In this document: in pieces, positions 52,894 to 62,268 of the stretch
Layout: each line of letters begins with the position of its first letter
Numbering within the stretch: position 1 is the stretch's first letter
Assembly (NCBI RefSeq): GCF_014205155.1
Contig: NZ_JACHMX010000001.1
Location: forward strand, 2,170,001-2,234,000
Direction of reading: 5' to 3'
Length of the DNA stretch: 64,000 nucleotides
Source: Amycolatopsis umgeniensis
Lineage (GTDB): Bacteria > Actinomycetota > Actinomycetes > Mycobacteriales > Pseudonocardiaceae
Made by a program: the position numbers and the translations under genes
The notes under the pieces: generated by a model
Seen by the model: the letters and a program-made list of their open reading frames with translations, nothing else
Told to the model about the DNA's origin: nothing
The model's database searches: none

Positions 52894-54213
52894 CTACCGC
52901 ACCTGGATCAGCCGCGACCCGTGCGCCGGAACCGCCGAAGCCGTCCACGAACCGGAGAACTTCCCGAGATCGCTCCGCGAAACCAGGTCGCGCACCTTCC
53001 TCTTCCCCGACAACCCGACGTCGCCCCACTTCACCGTGACGTCGGCCGCCGAAGACCCCAGGTTGTAGACCGCCAGCGCCCAGCTGCCGTCACGCAGCTT
53101 CTTCTTCCACACCTGAAGGTCCCCACCGGTCACCCGCGTCGGGTACGTACCCGACCGGTCGACCGAGATCACCTCGGGATTGGTCAGGATCGAGACGGCC
53201 TTGTCGTCCAGGAAGTAGATGTCACCACCGACGTACAGCGGCGCCGACGCCATCGACCAGAACGTCATCACGCTTTGCCGTTCGACATCGTTGATGCCGT
53301 CCTGGATCCCGTTGCCGACGTTGTTCGAGATCGGCATCGAGTCCAGGTCCGCCCGGTAGTTCTTGCCGAAGACGCCCAGCCAGTTCGGCAATTCGGTCCA
53401 GCGGGCCTTCACCGAGCTGTCCCAGGAGGACACGGTTTCGCAGTAGCACTCGATGTCGGTGTCGACGCGGACACCGTTCGCGTGCGGGGCGAGTTGCTCG
53501 CCGATGGAGCGCGGGACGGGCCAGGCGCTCGCTGTCAGCCACATCGCGCGGCCGGAGCGGTCGATGGCCTTCGACCAGGCCGCGATGTCGGCGACGTTGT
53601 CCGCGGTCGTGCCGTCGACTTTGATGAAGTCCACGCCCCACGAAGCGAACTTCGCGACGATCGAGTCGTAGTACTTCTGCGCGCAGGGATTACGGTAGTC
53701 GATCTTCCAGTTGCCGCCCCACATGTTCGCGGGCGTCAGCGGCCGGAAGGCGATGTCCTGCGCGCGGCACGACGTCCCCGCGATGGGCGCGTTCTTGTCG
53801 TAGACCTCTTTCTCCAGCCCCGTCACCGAGTACAGGCCCAGTTTCAAACCCTTGCCGTGCACGTAATCGGCGAGAGCCTTGATCCCGCTGGGGAACCGGG
53901 ACGGATCGGGATCCGGGACACCCTGCGCGTCGGTGTGGAAGACCCACGCGGAGGTGGCGTTCCAGCCCGCGTCGATGTTGACGTACTCGTACCCGGCGGA
54001 CTTCAGTTTGCCCGCCATCGCGTCGGCGGCGTCGCGGATGTGGGTCTCGGTGAGCCAGCCGGTGCCGTAGCCCGGTCTGCTCGACGACTGGACGCTCCAG
54101 CTGCTCCAGCCCATGAACGGTTTCACGAAATCCGTCTTCGCCTCGGCGACGGGGAAACCGCCGAGCGCGACGACCAGGACGGACACCAAAGAAAGACGGC
54201 GGAGAAAGCGCAT
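52894..54213 (-). CDS. Secreted alpha-galactosidase, glycoside hydrolase family 27
   Basis: 439-aa GH27 enzyme with a Sec signal peptide (RRLSLVSVLVVALGG, cleavage near AEA-KT at about 25). The TIM barrel shows MGWSSWS (34-40), the NIDAGWN loop, nucleophile Asp200 in FIKVDGTT and acid/base Asp251 or Asp253 in RVDTDIEC; the C-terminal beta-sandwich follows. Length is typical for bacterial GH27 without extra modules. It is the last gene of the ROK-SBP-permease-permease-GH27 operon and would release galactose from alpha-galactosides outside the cell. Confidence 0.92.
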   Translation of the reverse strand: MRFLRRLSLVSVLVVALGGFPVAEAKTDFVKPFMGWSSWSVQSSSRPGYGTGWLTETHIRDAADAMAGKLKSAGYEYVNIDAGWNATSAWVFHTDAQGVPDPDPSRFPSGIKALADYVHGKGLKLGLYSVTGLEKEVYDKNAPIAGTSCRAQDIAFRPLTPANMWGGNWKIDYRNPCAQKYYDSIVAKFASWGVDFIKVDGTTADNVADIAAWSKAIDRSGRAMWLTASAWPVPRSIGEQLAPHANGVRVDTDIECYCETVSSWDSSVKARWTELPNWLGVFGKNYRADLDSMPISNNVGNGIQDGINDVERQSVMTFWSMASAPLYVGGDIYFLDDKAVSILTNPEVISVDRSGTYPTRVTGGDLQVWKKKLRDGSWALAVYNLGSSAADVTVKWGDVGLSGKRKVRDLVSRSDLGKFSGSWTASAVPAHGSRLIQVR

Positions 54214-54234
54214 GTCGTCTCCTCGTTGAGAGAA

Positions 54235-55074
54235 CTACTCCTTGAGCCCGCTGGCGGTGATCCCGCGGACGATGAAGCGCTGCGCGACCAGGAACATCGC
54301 GACGAGTGGGGCGATGGTGACCAGGGCGCCCGCGAACAGCGCGGGCAGGTTCACCGTTTGCGCGGTGAGGAACGTCGACAGCGCGATCTGCGCGGTCCAC
54401 GACGCCGGGTCCTGCCCGATGACCAGCGGCCACAGGAAGGCGTTCCAGCTCTCGATGAACAGCAGGGAACCGAGCGACGCGAGCATCGCGCCGGAGTTCG
54501 GCAGCACGAGCCGCACGTACACGCCGAGATAGCCGAGCCCGTCGAGACGGCCCGCTTCCTCGATCTCGGCGGGGAACCGGAGATAGAAGTTGCGGAACAG
54601 GATCACCGCGAAGGCGTTGAACAGGTTCGGCGCGATGATGCCCCATTGAGTGTTCACCCCGCCCATCGCGCCGACCACGACGAACGTCGGCACGAACGTC
54701 ACCGACTGCGGGATCATCAGTGTCACCAGGATGAAGGTGAACACCGCCCGCCGACCGGGCACCTCGATCCGGGCCAGCGCGTAGCCCGCCATCGAACCGA
54801 GCAAAGTCGCGATCGGCGCGGTGACGATCGCGATGAGGAACGAGTTCCCCAGCGAGCTCGCCATCGGCACCGATTCGTCGGCGAACAGGTCGCCGAAGTT
54901 GACCCAGCTCACCGGATCCGGCAGCCAGTGCCAGTCCGCCGACGACGCCTGATCCGGCGTCACCAAAGCGTTGCGCACCATCAGGTAGAACGGCAGGAGG
55001 AAGATCACCGCGAGCACGGTGGCCAGCGCGTAACCACCGACGTTCCGCGGGCGGCGCGTGGTCAGGAGGGCCAT
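54235..55074 (-). CDS. Sugar ABC transporter permease (MalG-like)
   Basis: 279-aa BPD_transp_1 permease with six helices and an EAA loop (EIEEAGRLDGLGYLGVYVRL). The C terminus ends in RFIVRGITASGLKE, typical of CUT1-family MalG-type subunits. It follows its partner permease by 1 bp. No ATPase gene is present; CUT1 systems in actinomycetes commonly share the MsiK ATPase. Confidence 0.93.
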   Translation of the reverse strand: MALLTTRRPRNVGGYALATVLAVIFLLPFYLMVRNALVTPDQASSADWHWLPDPVSWVNFGDLFADESVPMASSLGNSFLIAIVTAPIATLLGSMAGYALARIEVPGRRAVFTFILVTLMIPQSVTFVPTFVVVGAMGGVNTQWGIIAPNLFNAFAVILFRNFYLRFPAEIEEAGRLDGLGYLGVYVRLVLPNSGAMLASLGSLLFIESWNAFLWPLVIGQDPASWTAQIALSTFLTAQTVNLPALFAGALVTIAPLVAMFLVAQRFIVRGITASGLKE

Positions 55075-55075
55075 G

Positions 55076-55987
55076 TCAGTCCTTCTTCCCGAAGCCCACG
55101 ATCCGGCCCTGCAGCAACGTGACCACGATGATGATCAGCGTCAGCACGAAGGCCCCCGCCGAGCCGAGCCCGTAGTTCTGGTCGCCGAGCGCGGAGTCGT
55201 AGAGGAACACCAGCGGCGGCCGCACCGGCGCGGTGGCGTTGCCCGTCTGCACCGAGCTGAACAGGTTGTAGAACTCGTCGAAAGCCTGGAAAGCGGCGAT
55301 GAGGATCAGCAGCAGGACCGCGACGGAAGTGTTCCTCAACTGCGGCAACGTGATGTGCCGGAAGGCCTGCCGACGCGAGGTCCCGTCCAGCTCCCCCGCT
55401 TCGTACAGCGAACGCGGGATCGCTTGCAACCCGGCGAGGAACAGGATCATGTAGAGCCCGACCTGCAGCCACAGACGCAGGGTCACCACGGCGATCCAGT
55501 ACAGCGGCGGGCTCGTTTCGGAAAGCCACGCCACCGGTTCCATGCCGAACAGCCCGCCGAGCGCGTTCGCGACGCCGGTCGGGAGCCCGTTGAACAACGC
55601 CATCCGCCACATCAGCGCGGCGACCACATAGGACACCGCGGCCGGGATGAGGAACGCGGTCCGGAAGAACGCGCGCCCCTTGGTGATGCCGTTGAGCAGG
55701 ACCGCCAGCCCCAGCGACATCGCGAACGTCACCGGCACGATGAACAGGGTGAACAGGCCGATGGAACCCAGCGACGACAGGAAGGCCTCGTCGGCGAGCA
55801 ACGTGGTGTAGTTGTCGATCCCGACCCATTTGCCGAGGTCGAGCGTGCCGCGAGCGTCGTTGAAGCTGAGCAGGAAGCTCCAGCCGATCGCCACGTATTT
55901 GAACAGGCCGAGCCCCAGTACGGTCGGCCCGGTGAGCACGGCGAACGCGCCGATCGCCCGCCAGTCCCGCCGCTTCTTCGACGTCAT
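55076..55987 (-). CDS. Sugar ABC transporter permease (MalF-like)
   Basis: 303-aa CUT1-type permease with six hydrophobic helices and the EAA loop RSLYEAGELDGTSRRQAFRH. The N terminus is short, as in oligosaccharide permeases of actinomycetes. Its ATG overlaps the binding-protein stop by 4 bp. Pairs with the downstream MalG-like subunit. Confidence 0.93.
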   Translation of the reverse strand: MTSKKRRDWRAIGAFAVLTGPTVLGLGLFKYVAIGWSFLLSFNDARGTLDLGKWVGIDNYTTLLADEAFLSSLGSIGLFTLFIVPVTFAMSLGLAVLLNGITKGRAFFRTAFLIPAAVSYVVAALMWRMALFNGLPTGVANALGGLFGMEPVAWLSETSPPLYWIAVVTLRLWLQVGLYMILFLAGLQAIPRSLYEAGELDGTSRRQAFRHITLPQLRNTSVAVLLLILIAAFQAFDEFYNLFSSVQTGNATAPVRPPLVFLYDSALGDQNYGLGSAGAFVLTLIIIVVTLLQGRIVGFGKKD

Positions 55988-57264
55988 GCCAGCTGCTTGT
56001 CGACTTCGGCCTGGACCTTCTTCGCCGCGTCCGCGAGCTCGGGGCCCGCGGCGGCCTCACCGTTGGCGATCTTGACGACGGACTGCAGCAGCAGGTTCTG
56101 CGACGCCTTGTTCCACAACGCCGGGAAGGTGTGCCCGTTCTGCTGCGAGATGGTGACGGCGTCCTTGGCCGCACCCTCGGCGAACTCCGTGGTCTGCGCG
56201 GCGATCGGCTTGCGCGATGGGATGTGGAAGCCGTACTTGACGCACCAGTCCTTCTGGAGTTCCCGCTGCTGGATCCACAGCCAGTTCACGTACTTCTTGG
56301 CCGCGTCCACCTGGGCCCCCTTGGCGTTGACCAGCTGCGACCAGCCGCCGACCCTGGCGGCGGGACGGCCTGCGTCGCCGAATTTCGGCCAAGGCACCAC
56401 GCCGAAGTCTTCGCCCAGCGACTTCTTGATCTGCGGCATCGCCCAGAGCCCGCACCACTGCATCGCGACGGCCTTGTCCTTGAACGCGCCGGGATCCGAC
56501 CAGTCGGTGGTGTAGCCCTTGAGCAGCCCGCCGGAATCGTGCAGCTGCTTGAGCCCCTCGATCGCGGCGACCGCCTGCGGGCTGTCGAAGGCGACCTTCT
56601 TGCCACTGGCGTCGAACAGATCGGTACCGGCGGACCAGAGCAGCAGGTACGCGGAATCGCCGACACCGTCGGTGCCGAGGTAAAGGCCCTTTTGCTTGCC
56701 GACATTGAGTTTCTTCATCGCTTCGAGCAGTTCGGCGAACGTCCGCGGAGGCGCGATCCCCGCGGCCTGCAACGCGCTCTTGCGGTAGAAGAGCATCATG
56801 ACGTCGTCCATCATCTTGACGCCGTAGAGTTTTCCGTCCACCGTCACCATGTCGAGCGCGGCCTGGCTGAACTCGCCGCGCACCGGCGCGAGGATGTCGT
56901 CCAGCGGCGCGAGCACGCCGTTCTTGACGTTCTGGTACCGGAAGTCGCCGAGTTCGAACAGATCCGGCGCCTGCGAGGTGAGCAGCGCGGAGTTCAGCTT
57001 GGTCTCGTAGTCGCCCGCGATCCAGGTGATGTTGACCGCGATGTCGGGGTTGGCCTTGGTGAACTCCTGCGCGTACCGTTTGACGGCTTCCTGCGTGCCG
57101 TCCTCACCGTAGGCGTGATACCACTGGTTGAGCGTCACTTTGGCGCCGGAAGAGTTCCCGCCCTTGTTGAGCGGATCACCCGTGCCACAAGCGGAAACGA
57201 CCGCTCCACCGGCGAAGAGCATCGAGCCGACGAGGAAGGTGCGACGGGAAAGCGGAGCTGGCAT
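55984..57264 (-). CDS. Sugar ABC transporter binding lipoprotein, TAT-type signal
   Basis: 426-aa extracellular solute-binding protein family 1. The N terminus has a twin-arginine motif (SRRTFLVGS, 6-14) and a lipobox (VVSACG, Cys about 26), so it is probably a TAT-exported lipoprotein. The rest is the two-lobe SBP fold with NQWYHAYGEDG and LFELGDFRY segments. The 4-bp overlap with the permease and the two galactosidases nearby indicate an alpha-galactoside ligand such as melibiose or raffinose. Confidence 0.9.
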   Translation of the reverse strand: MPAPLSRRTFLVGSMLFAGGAVVSACGTGDPLNKGGNSSGAKVTLNQWYHAYGEDGTQEAVKRYAQEFTKANPDIAVNITWIAGDYETKLNSALLTSQAPDLFELGDFRYQNVKNGVLAPLDDILAPVRGEFSQAALDMVTVDGKLYGVKMMDDVMMLFYRKSALQAAGIAPPRTFAELLEAMKKLNVGKQKGLYLGTDGVGDSAYLLLWSAGTDLFDASGKKVAFDSPQAVAAIEGLKQLHDSGGLLKGYTTDWSDPGAFKDKAVAMQWCGLWAMPQIKKSLGEDFGVVPWPKFGDAGRPAARVGGWSQLVNAKGAQVDAAKKYVNWLWIQQRELQKDWCVKYGFHIPSRKPIAAQTTEFAEGAAKDAVTISQQNGHTFPALWNKASQNLLLQSVVKIANGEAAAGPELADAAKKVQAEVDKQLA

Positions 57265-57273
57265 GTCGAACTC

Positions 57274-58443
57274 CTAAAGGCGGTCGGGGACGAAGAGACC
57301 TTGTACGGCGACGGCGGCAGCGCCCCGTGCCCATTCCTCGAACGGCAGCGGCCGGATCACCAGACCGCACCGGCCCGCGCTGCCGAACGCCTGCACGGCG
57401 AAGGTCCGGCGGATCTGATCTTCGAACAAGTCGTAGGTGGCGACGCCTTCACCGGAGACGACCACGCGTTCCGGGCCGAACAGGTTGACCAGCGCGGCCA
57501 GCCCGAGCCCGATCGCGTGCCCGGCTCCCGCGAACACCTCGCGCAGGGATTCGTCTCCCCCGCGAGCCCTGGCGACGGCGTCGTCCATGGTCAGGCCGGG
57601 TTCTCCCGCCGCTTCTTTCGCCGCGGCGAGTATCGCTTCGGTGGACGCGATCGCCTCCACGCAACCGGTTCCGCCGCAGTGACAGACCGGACCGTCGGCG
57701 GAGATCGGCACATGCCCGATCTCTCCCGCCACCCCGTGCGCGCCGCTGACCAGCCGCCCGTTGACCACCAGCGCGCTGCCGATCCCGGTGCCGACGGTGA
57801 CCAGCGCGAACGACGAGGCGCCGACGCCTTCACCGAACCACTGCTCCGCGACGGCGAGCGCCTTGACGTCGTTCTCCAACGTCGTCTTCAGGCCTGTCGC
57901 CTCGTCGAGGAGTTCGGCCAGCGGGACATCGCGCCAGCCGAGGAAAGGCGAGTAACGCACGAGTCCGGTCTCCCGGTCGACGTCCCCGGAGATCGCGACA
58001 CCGAGACTGTAGGCGCGGTCCCGGTATCCCTCGTCCAGCAGCTCGCCCACCAGATCCGCCAGCGCGGCGACGACGTGCTCGACATCGTGGTCCCGCAAGG
58101 GATGGTGGCGCGAGGTCTGGATACCGGCCCGGAGATCGGTGACGACGCCGATCAGATCGTCCGCGGTGATCTTCACACCGACGAAGTACTCGCGGTCCGA
58201 TCGGATCGCGAGGGGGTTCGCCGGACGGCCCGCCCCCGGCCCCGTCCGTTCCTCCGACGCCAATTCCTCCAGGTAACCGGCCTCGATGAACGGACGCGCG
58301 GCCTTGGTGACCGCGGCCGAGGACAGACCCGTCCGGCGGGCCACGTCCACGCGGCTGACCGGCCCCTGCGTCAGGACCGTGGTGAACACGGTCGCCGCCG
58401 CGGGACTGGTGATCGGCGCCCTTGCCGGTGCACTGCGTGGCAT
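57274..58443 (-). CDS. ROK-family transcriptional regulator
   Basis: 389-aa ROK repressor. The N-terminal winged helix (QGPVSRVDVARRTGLSSAAV, then TKAARPFIEAGYLEE) precedes a ROK kinase-like domain with VGTGIGSALVVNGRLVSGAHG and the zinc cluster CHCGGTGCVEA. It is the first gene of the leftward transport operon and divergent from GH36; an AT-rich inverted repeat between them is the likely operator. No ribosome-binding site is seen before the ATG. Confidence 0.92.
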   Translation of the reverse strand: MPRSAPARAPITSPAAATVFTTVLTQGPVSRVDVARRTGLSSAAVTKAARPFIEAGYLEELASEERTGPGAGRPANPLAIRSDREYFVGVKITADDLIGVVTDLRAGIQTSRHHPLRDHDVEHVVAALADLVGELLDEGYRDRAYSLGVAISGDVDRETGLVRYSPFLGWRDVPLAELLDEATGLKTTLENDVKALAVAEQWFGEGVGASSFALVTVGTGIGSALVVNGRLVSGAHGVAGEIGHVPISADGPVCHCGGTGCVEAIASTEAILAAAKEAAGEPGLTMDDAVARARGGDESLREVFAGAGHAIGLGLAALVNLFGPERVVVSGEGVATYDLFEDQIRRTFAVQAFGSAGRCGLVIRPLPFEEWARGAAAVAVQGLFVPDRL

Positions 58444-58461
58444 GGCCGGTACGGTACGACG

Positions 58462-58489
58462 AATAAATTAACTTCGTCAAGAATTTATT
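58462..58489. promoter_or_regulatory. AT-rich ROK operator between the ROK and GH36 genes
   Basis: AATAAATT (58462-58469) and AATTTATT (58482-58489) form a perfect 8-bp inverted repeat with a 12-bp spacer that itself contains CTT/AAG symmetry. It is the AT-rich island of the 76-bp divergent promoter region and resembles the A/T-flanked operators of NagC/XylR-type ROK proteins. Confidence 0.75.
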
Positions 58490-58519
58490 TTTCCGCTGGT
58501 CAGCTCTACGCTCGGACTC

Positions 58520-60625
58520 ATGTCGAGGATCGAGTTCGACCAAGACCGGCGCCTCTGGCTGCTCGGCACCCCGCAGACGTCGTACGCGCTGCGGCTCGAC
58601 GCCGCCGACCGGCCGACGCACGTGCACTGGGGTCCCCCGCTCACCCTCGAGCAGGCGAAATCGATCGGCGCGCGGCGGAACCCGGCGGACAGCAGCTTCG
58701 ACGAGCCTGGCGACGACCGGCCGGAGCTCCCCGTCGAAGGCGGGGCGGCGTTCGGCGTCCCGGCCTTGCAGGTGCGGTTCGCGGACGGGACGCAGGCGGT
58801 CGAGTGGCAGTTCCTCGGCCACACAAGCGAAAACGGCGAACTGACCATCCGGCTGCGAGACCGGCACTATCCGCTCGAAGTCGGGCTCCACTACCGCGTG
58901 CACGAAGACTCCGACGTCATCGAGCGCTGGACCACACTGCGGCACCTCGGCGAAGGCGCGCCGATCACCCTGCTGCGCAACGATTCCGCGTCCTGGACGG
59001 TGCCGAGGCGGGCGGGTTACCGGCTTTCGCACGTTTCGGGTGCCTGGAGTTCGGAGTTCGGGGTCCGCCGCGAGCCGCTGTCTACCGGCGAGACGACGTC
59101 GACCAGCAGGCGCGGGGTTTCCAGTCACCAGGCCAATCCCTGGCTGATGCTCGACGCGGGTGACGCGGACGAGGGACACGGCGAGGTGTGGAGCGCCGCG
59201 CTCGCGTGGAGCGGCAGCTGGCGGATCACCGCCGAGCGGTCGCATACCGATCGTGTCGGCTGGACCGGCGGCGCCGGTCACGAAGGACTGACCAGGACGC
59301 TGCGGCCCGGCGAGATCCTGGAGACGCCGGTGTTCGCCGGTCTCTACGCGGCCGACGGCTTCGGCGGCACCAGCAGGCGTTGGCACGCTTACGTTTCCGG
59401 ACACGTCCTGCCACATCCCGAGGAGCTGCGGCCGATCGTCTACAACTCGTGGGAGGCCACCGGCTGGGACGTCGACGAGGAGAAACAGAAGGCACTGGCC
59501 GTCGCGGCCGCCGAATTGGGCGCGGAGCTGTTCGTCATGGACGACGGCTGGTTCGGCGGCCGCTCCGACGACACCGCCGGGCTCGGCGACTGGACACCGA
59601 ACCCCGAACGCTTCCCCGCCGGGCTCGACCCGCTCATCGACGAGGTCCATCGCCTCGGCATGCGGTTCGGGATCTGGGTCGAACCGGAGATGGTGAACCC
59701 GGACAGCGATCTCTACCGCGCGCATCCGGACTGGGTGCTGCGTATGGACAATCGTGAGCGGACGATGTTGCGCGGTCAGCTCGTGCTCAACTTCGCGCGG
59801 CCGGAAGTCGCGGACTGGGCCCACAAATGGCTCGACGACCTCGTGGGCCGCCACGAGATCGACTTCCTCAAATGGGACATGAACCGCGCGTTCACCGAGG
59901 CGGGCTGGCCGGAACGCGGCGAAGACGCGTCCCGGGCGTGGATCGACCACGTCCGCGCGGTGTACTCGGTGATGGACCGGCTGCGGGCGGACCACCCCCG
60001 GCTGCGGATCGAGTCCTGCGCGGGCGGTGGCGGACGCGCGGACCTCGGCATCCTCGCCCGCACCGACGAGGTGTGGACGTCGGACAACACCGACGCCTTC
60101 GACCGGATCGGCATCCAGCACGGTTACGGCCAGCTCTATCCCGCGGGCACCATGGCCGCCTGGGTGACCGACAGCCCGAATCCCCTGACCGGGCGGTCGA
60201 TCCCGCTCCGGTTCCGGTTCCACGTCGCCATGGCGGGGGTCCTCGGCCTCGGCGGTGACCTTCCACTGTGGACGTTCGAGGAGCGCCGTGAGGCCGCCGA
60301 GCTCGTGGCTCTCTACAAGGAGATCCGCCCGGTCGTCCAGCACGGCGCGCAGTACCGGCTGGGCGAACCGGGCGGCTCCCCCTTGACCGCGGTCCAGTAC
60401 CTGCTCGAGGACCGCGTGGTCGTGCTGATCTGGCAACGGCCGACGGAATACGGCCGCCCGCTCGTCCCTCCCCGCCTCGCCGGGCTCGACCCGGAAGCGC
60501 GCTACCACGACGAAGACACCGGCGAGATCCACCATGGCGCGATCCTGCTTTCGCACGGGATCGATCCGGCACTGTCCGAAAAGGACTACGCCAGCGCCCT
60601 GATCCGGCTCACCCGGATCAGCTGA
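58520..60625 (+). CDS. Alpha-galactosidase, glycoside hydrolase family 36
   Basis: 701-aa cytoplasmic GH36 enzyme, no signal peptide. The N-terminal beta-sandwich is followed by the TIM barrel with YNSWEATGWDVDEEKQ, the DDGWFGGR loop, nucleophile Asp453 in FLKWDMNRAF and acid/base Asp522 in WTSDNTDAFDR. It would hydrolyse imported alpha-galactosides. Transcribed divergently from the ROK-transporter operon under the shared operator; no clear ribosome-binding site, so possibly leaderless. Confidence 0.95.
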   Translation: MSRIEFDQDRRLWLLGTPQTSYALRLDAADRPTHVHWGPPLTLEQAKSIGARRNPADSSFDEPGDDRPELPVEGGAAFGVPALQVRFADGTQAVEWQFLGHTSENGELTIRLRDRHYPLEVGLHYRVHEDSDVIERWTTLRHLGEGAPITLLRNDSASWTVPRRAGYRLSHVSGAWSSEFGVRREPLSTGETTSTSRRGVSSHQANPWLMLDAGDADEGHGEVWSAALAWSGSWRITAERSHTDRVGWTGGAGHEGLTRTLRPGEILETPVFAGLYAADGFGGTSRRWHAYVSGHVLPHPEELRPIVYNSWEATGWDVDEEKQKALAVAAAELGAELFVMDDGWFGGRSDDTAGLGDWTPNPERFPAGLDPLIDEVHRLGMRFGIWVEPEMVNPDSDLYRAHPDWVLRMDNRERTMLRGQLVLNFARPEVADWAHKWLDDLVGRHEIDFLKWDMNRAFTEAGWPERGEDASRAWIDHVRAVYSVMDRLRADHPRLRIESCAGGGGRADLGILARTDEVWTSDNTDAFDRIGIQHGYGQLYPAGTMAAWVTDSPNPLTGRSIPLRFRFHVAMAGVLGLGGDLPLWTFEERREAAELVALYKEIRPVVQHGAQYRLGEPGGSPLTAVQYLLEDRVVVLIWQRPTEYGRPLVPPRLAGLDPEARYHDEDTGEIHHGAILLSHGIDPALSEKDYASALIRLTRIS

Positions 60626-61145
60626 TCCCGCTGCCGGGAGGGAACCATTCGACGGCCTTGAAGTCCCCCGTCTCGACCGTCTCGAACGGCGCACTGCTCA
60701 TACAGGGCGGCACGACGAACTCGTGGTCGGGATCGGGCCCCCAGCTGTAGCCGACCCGGTCCCGTTTGCCGTGGTCGTACACCGACATCCCGACACGGCG
60801 GTCCTCGAGCCCCGGGACGTTCGTGTCCTCGACGATGCCGGTGACCACGGCGACCGGGCCGCCGACCACCAGGCAGTCGACCCTGCCCTGGAAGTAGGCC
60901 GAGAACCCCGCGCCCGAGTGGCTCACCCGGAACGTCCCCCTGCTGTCCGGGAAGAGCCCGTGCGCGTCGAAGGTGAACCGGACGTCCTGGCCGTCCTTGC
61001 GCAGCATCTTGGCGCTGCCGACCAGACTCGGTTCGGTCGGCTTCCCCTTGCCCTCCTCCGCTCCCGACGCCGGACCGGCGGCGACGAGCGTCGTGGCGAG
61101 GACCATCGCGGCTCCGATGGCCGCGAGCTCTCGTGATCGTTTCAT
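60618..61145 (-). CDS. Secreted protein of unknown function
   Basis: 175-aa protein with a signal peptide (MKRSRELAAIGAAMVLATTL, cleavage near ASG-AE at about 29). The mature part is beta-rich with two cysteines (RVDCLVVGG and VPPCMSS) that could form a disulfide, plus FTFDAHG and VYDHGKRDRVGY segments. It resembles a widespread group of small exported actinobacterial proteins without assigned function. ATG 61145 follows GGGGTGG. It overlaps the convergent GH36 gene by 8 bp. Confidence 0.75.
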   Translation of the reverse strand: MKRSRELAAIGAAMVLATTLVAAGPASGAEEGKGKPTEPSLVGSAKMLRKDGQDVRFTFDAHGLFPDSRGTFRVSHSGAGFSAYFQGRVDCLVVGGPVAVVTGIVEDTNVPGLEDRRVGMSVYDHGKRDRVGYSWGPDPDHEFVVPPCMSSAPFETVETGDFKAVEWFPPGSGIS

Positions 61146-61302
61146 TTCCACCCCTGGAATCCCCTGGTCGCGAAACATTTCCGCGCTCACAACCATCCCG
61201 GGGCAACCGGCGGTGACGACTCCCCCGCGCAGGGGAAGCGCCTCCCTCATACCGGGGATTCGCAGGTTTGGGATACCAAACTCCGCACACTAGGCTGAGG
61301 GG

Positions 61303-62268
61303 GTGACCTCGACGATCGCGGTGACCCGGTGGATTCCCGACGAAGCGCTGAAAGTGCTCGCCGAAGCCGGGGAGGTGAAACTGTCGCGCGCCGAGAGGCC
61401 GCTGACACCGGACGAACTGCGAGAGTTCGTCGGGGGCGCGTCCGCGATCGTCGGCATGCTGCACGACCGCATCGACGGCGCGGTCGCCGACGCGGCGGGC
61501 CCCGGCCTGAAGGTCGTGGCGAACGTGGCCGTCGGCTACGACAACCTCGATGTCCCCGCGCTGGCGGAACGCGGCGTCACCGTCACCAACACCCCCGGCG
61601 TGCTCACCGACGCGACCGCGGATCTGGCATTCGGGTTGCTCCTCGCGGTCACGCGACGGATCGGCGAGGGCGAACGGCTGATCCGCTCGCGCACCCCGTG
61701 GTCGTTCCACCTGGGTTTCCTGCTCGGCTCCGGGCTCCAGGACAAGACGCTGGGGATCGTCGGACTCGGCCAGATCGGGCAGGCGGTCGCGCGGCGGGCA
61801 CTCGCTTTCGGCATGCGGATCGTCTACTCGGGACGATCGCGGGCCGCCGAAGACGTCGAGAAGACGTTGGGCGCGAAGTACGTGTCCGTCGGCGAACTGT
61901 TGCGAAGCTCCGACGTCGTTTCGCTGCACTGCCCTCTGACGCCGGAGACCCGGCACCTCATCGACGCGGACGCGCTGAAGTCGATGAAACCGGGCGCGTA
62001 CCTGATCAACACCACCCGGGGGCCCGTCGTCCACGAGGCGGCGCTGGCGGACGCGCTCGAGGCGGGGGAGATCGCCGGAGCGGGTCTCGACGTGTTCGAA
62101 GCCGAACCCGAGGTCGAGCCGCGCCTGCTGGATCGCGAAAACGTCGTCTTGACGCCGCACCTCGGATCGGCGACGGTCGAGACCCGTACTGCCATGGCCG
62201 TGCTCGCGGCCGAGAACGTCGCGTCGGTGCTCGCCGGCGGAAACCCCCTGACGGAGGTTCGTCCATGA
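61303..62268 (+). CDS. D-2-hydroxyacid dehydrogenase (glyoxylate/hydroxypyruvate reductase type)
   Basis: 321-aa NAD(P)-dependent enzyme. The Rossmann motif GIVGLGQIGQAVARRALAFG (about 150-169) and catalytic Arg (NTTRGPVVHE), Glu and His (HLGSATVETRTAM) are complete. Length and sequence fit glyoxylate/hydroxypyruvate reductases, which make glycolate or D-glycerate. It overlaps glycerate kinase by 4 bp, so the pair probably channels hydroxypyruvate or tartronate-derived carbon to phosphoglycerate. Start is the GTG at 61303 with GAGGG immediately upstream. Confidence 0.93.
   Translation: MTSTIAVTRWIPDEALKVLAEAGEVKLSRAERPLTPDELREFVGGASAIVGMLHDRIDGAVADAAGPGLKVVANVAVGYDNLDVPALAERGVTVTNTPGVLTDATADLAFGLLLAVTRRIGEGERLIRSRTPWSFHLGFLLGSGLQDKTLGIVGLGQIGQAVARRALAFGMRIVYSGRSRAAEDVEKTLGAKYVSVGELLRSSDVVSLHCPLTPETRHLIDADALKSMKPGAYLINTTRGPVVHEAALADALEAGEIAGAGLDVFEAEPEVEPRLLDRENVVLTPHLGSATVETRTAMAVLAAENVASVLAGGNPLTEVRP

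Noticed and set aside
52781..53029. Small leftward ORF at the end of the GH27 gene
   Set aside because: It overlaps the GH27 3' end in another frame and includes the repeat at 52811-52857.
54235..57264. Incomplete (broken) ABC transporter because no ATPase is encoded
   Set aside because: CUT1 oligosaccharide importers of actinomycetes normally use a shared ATPase encoded elsewhere, so absence here is expected.
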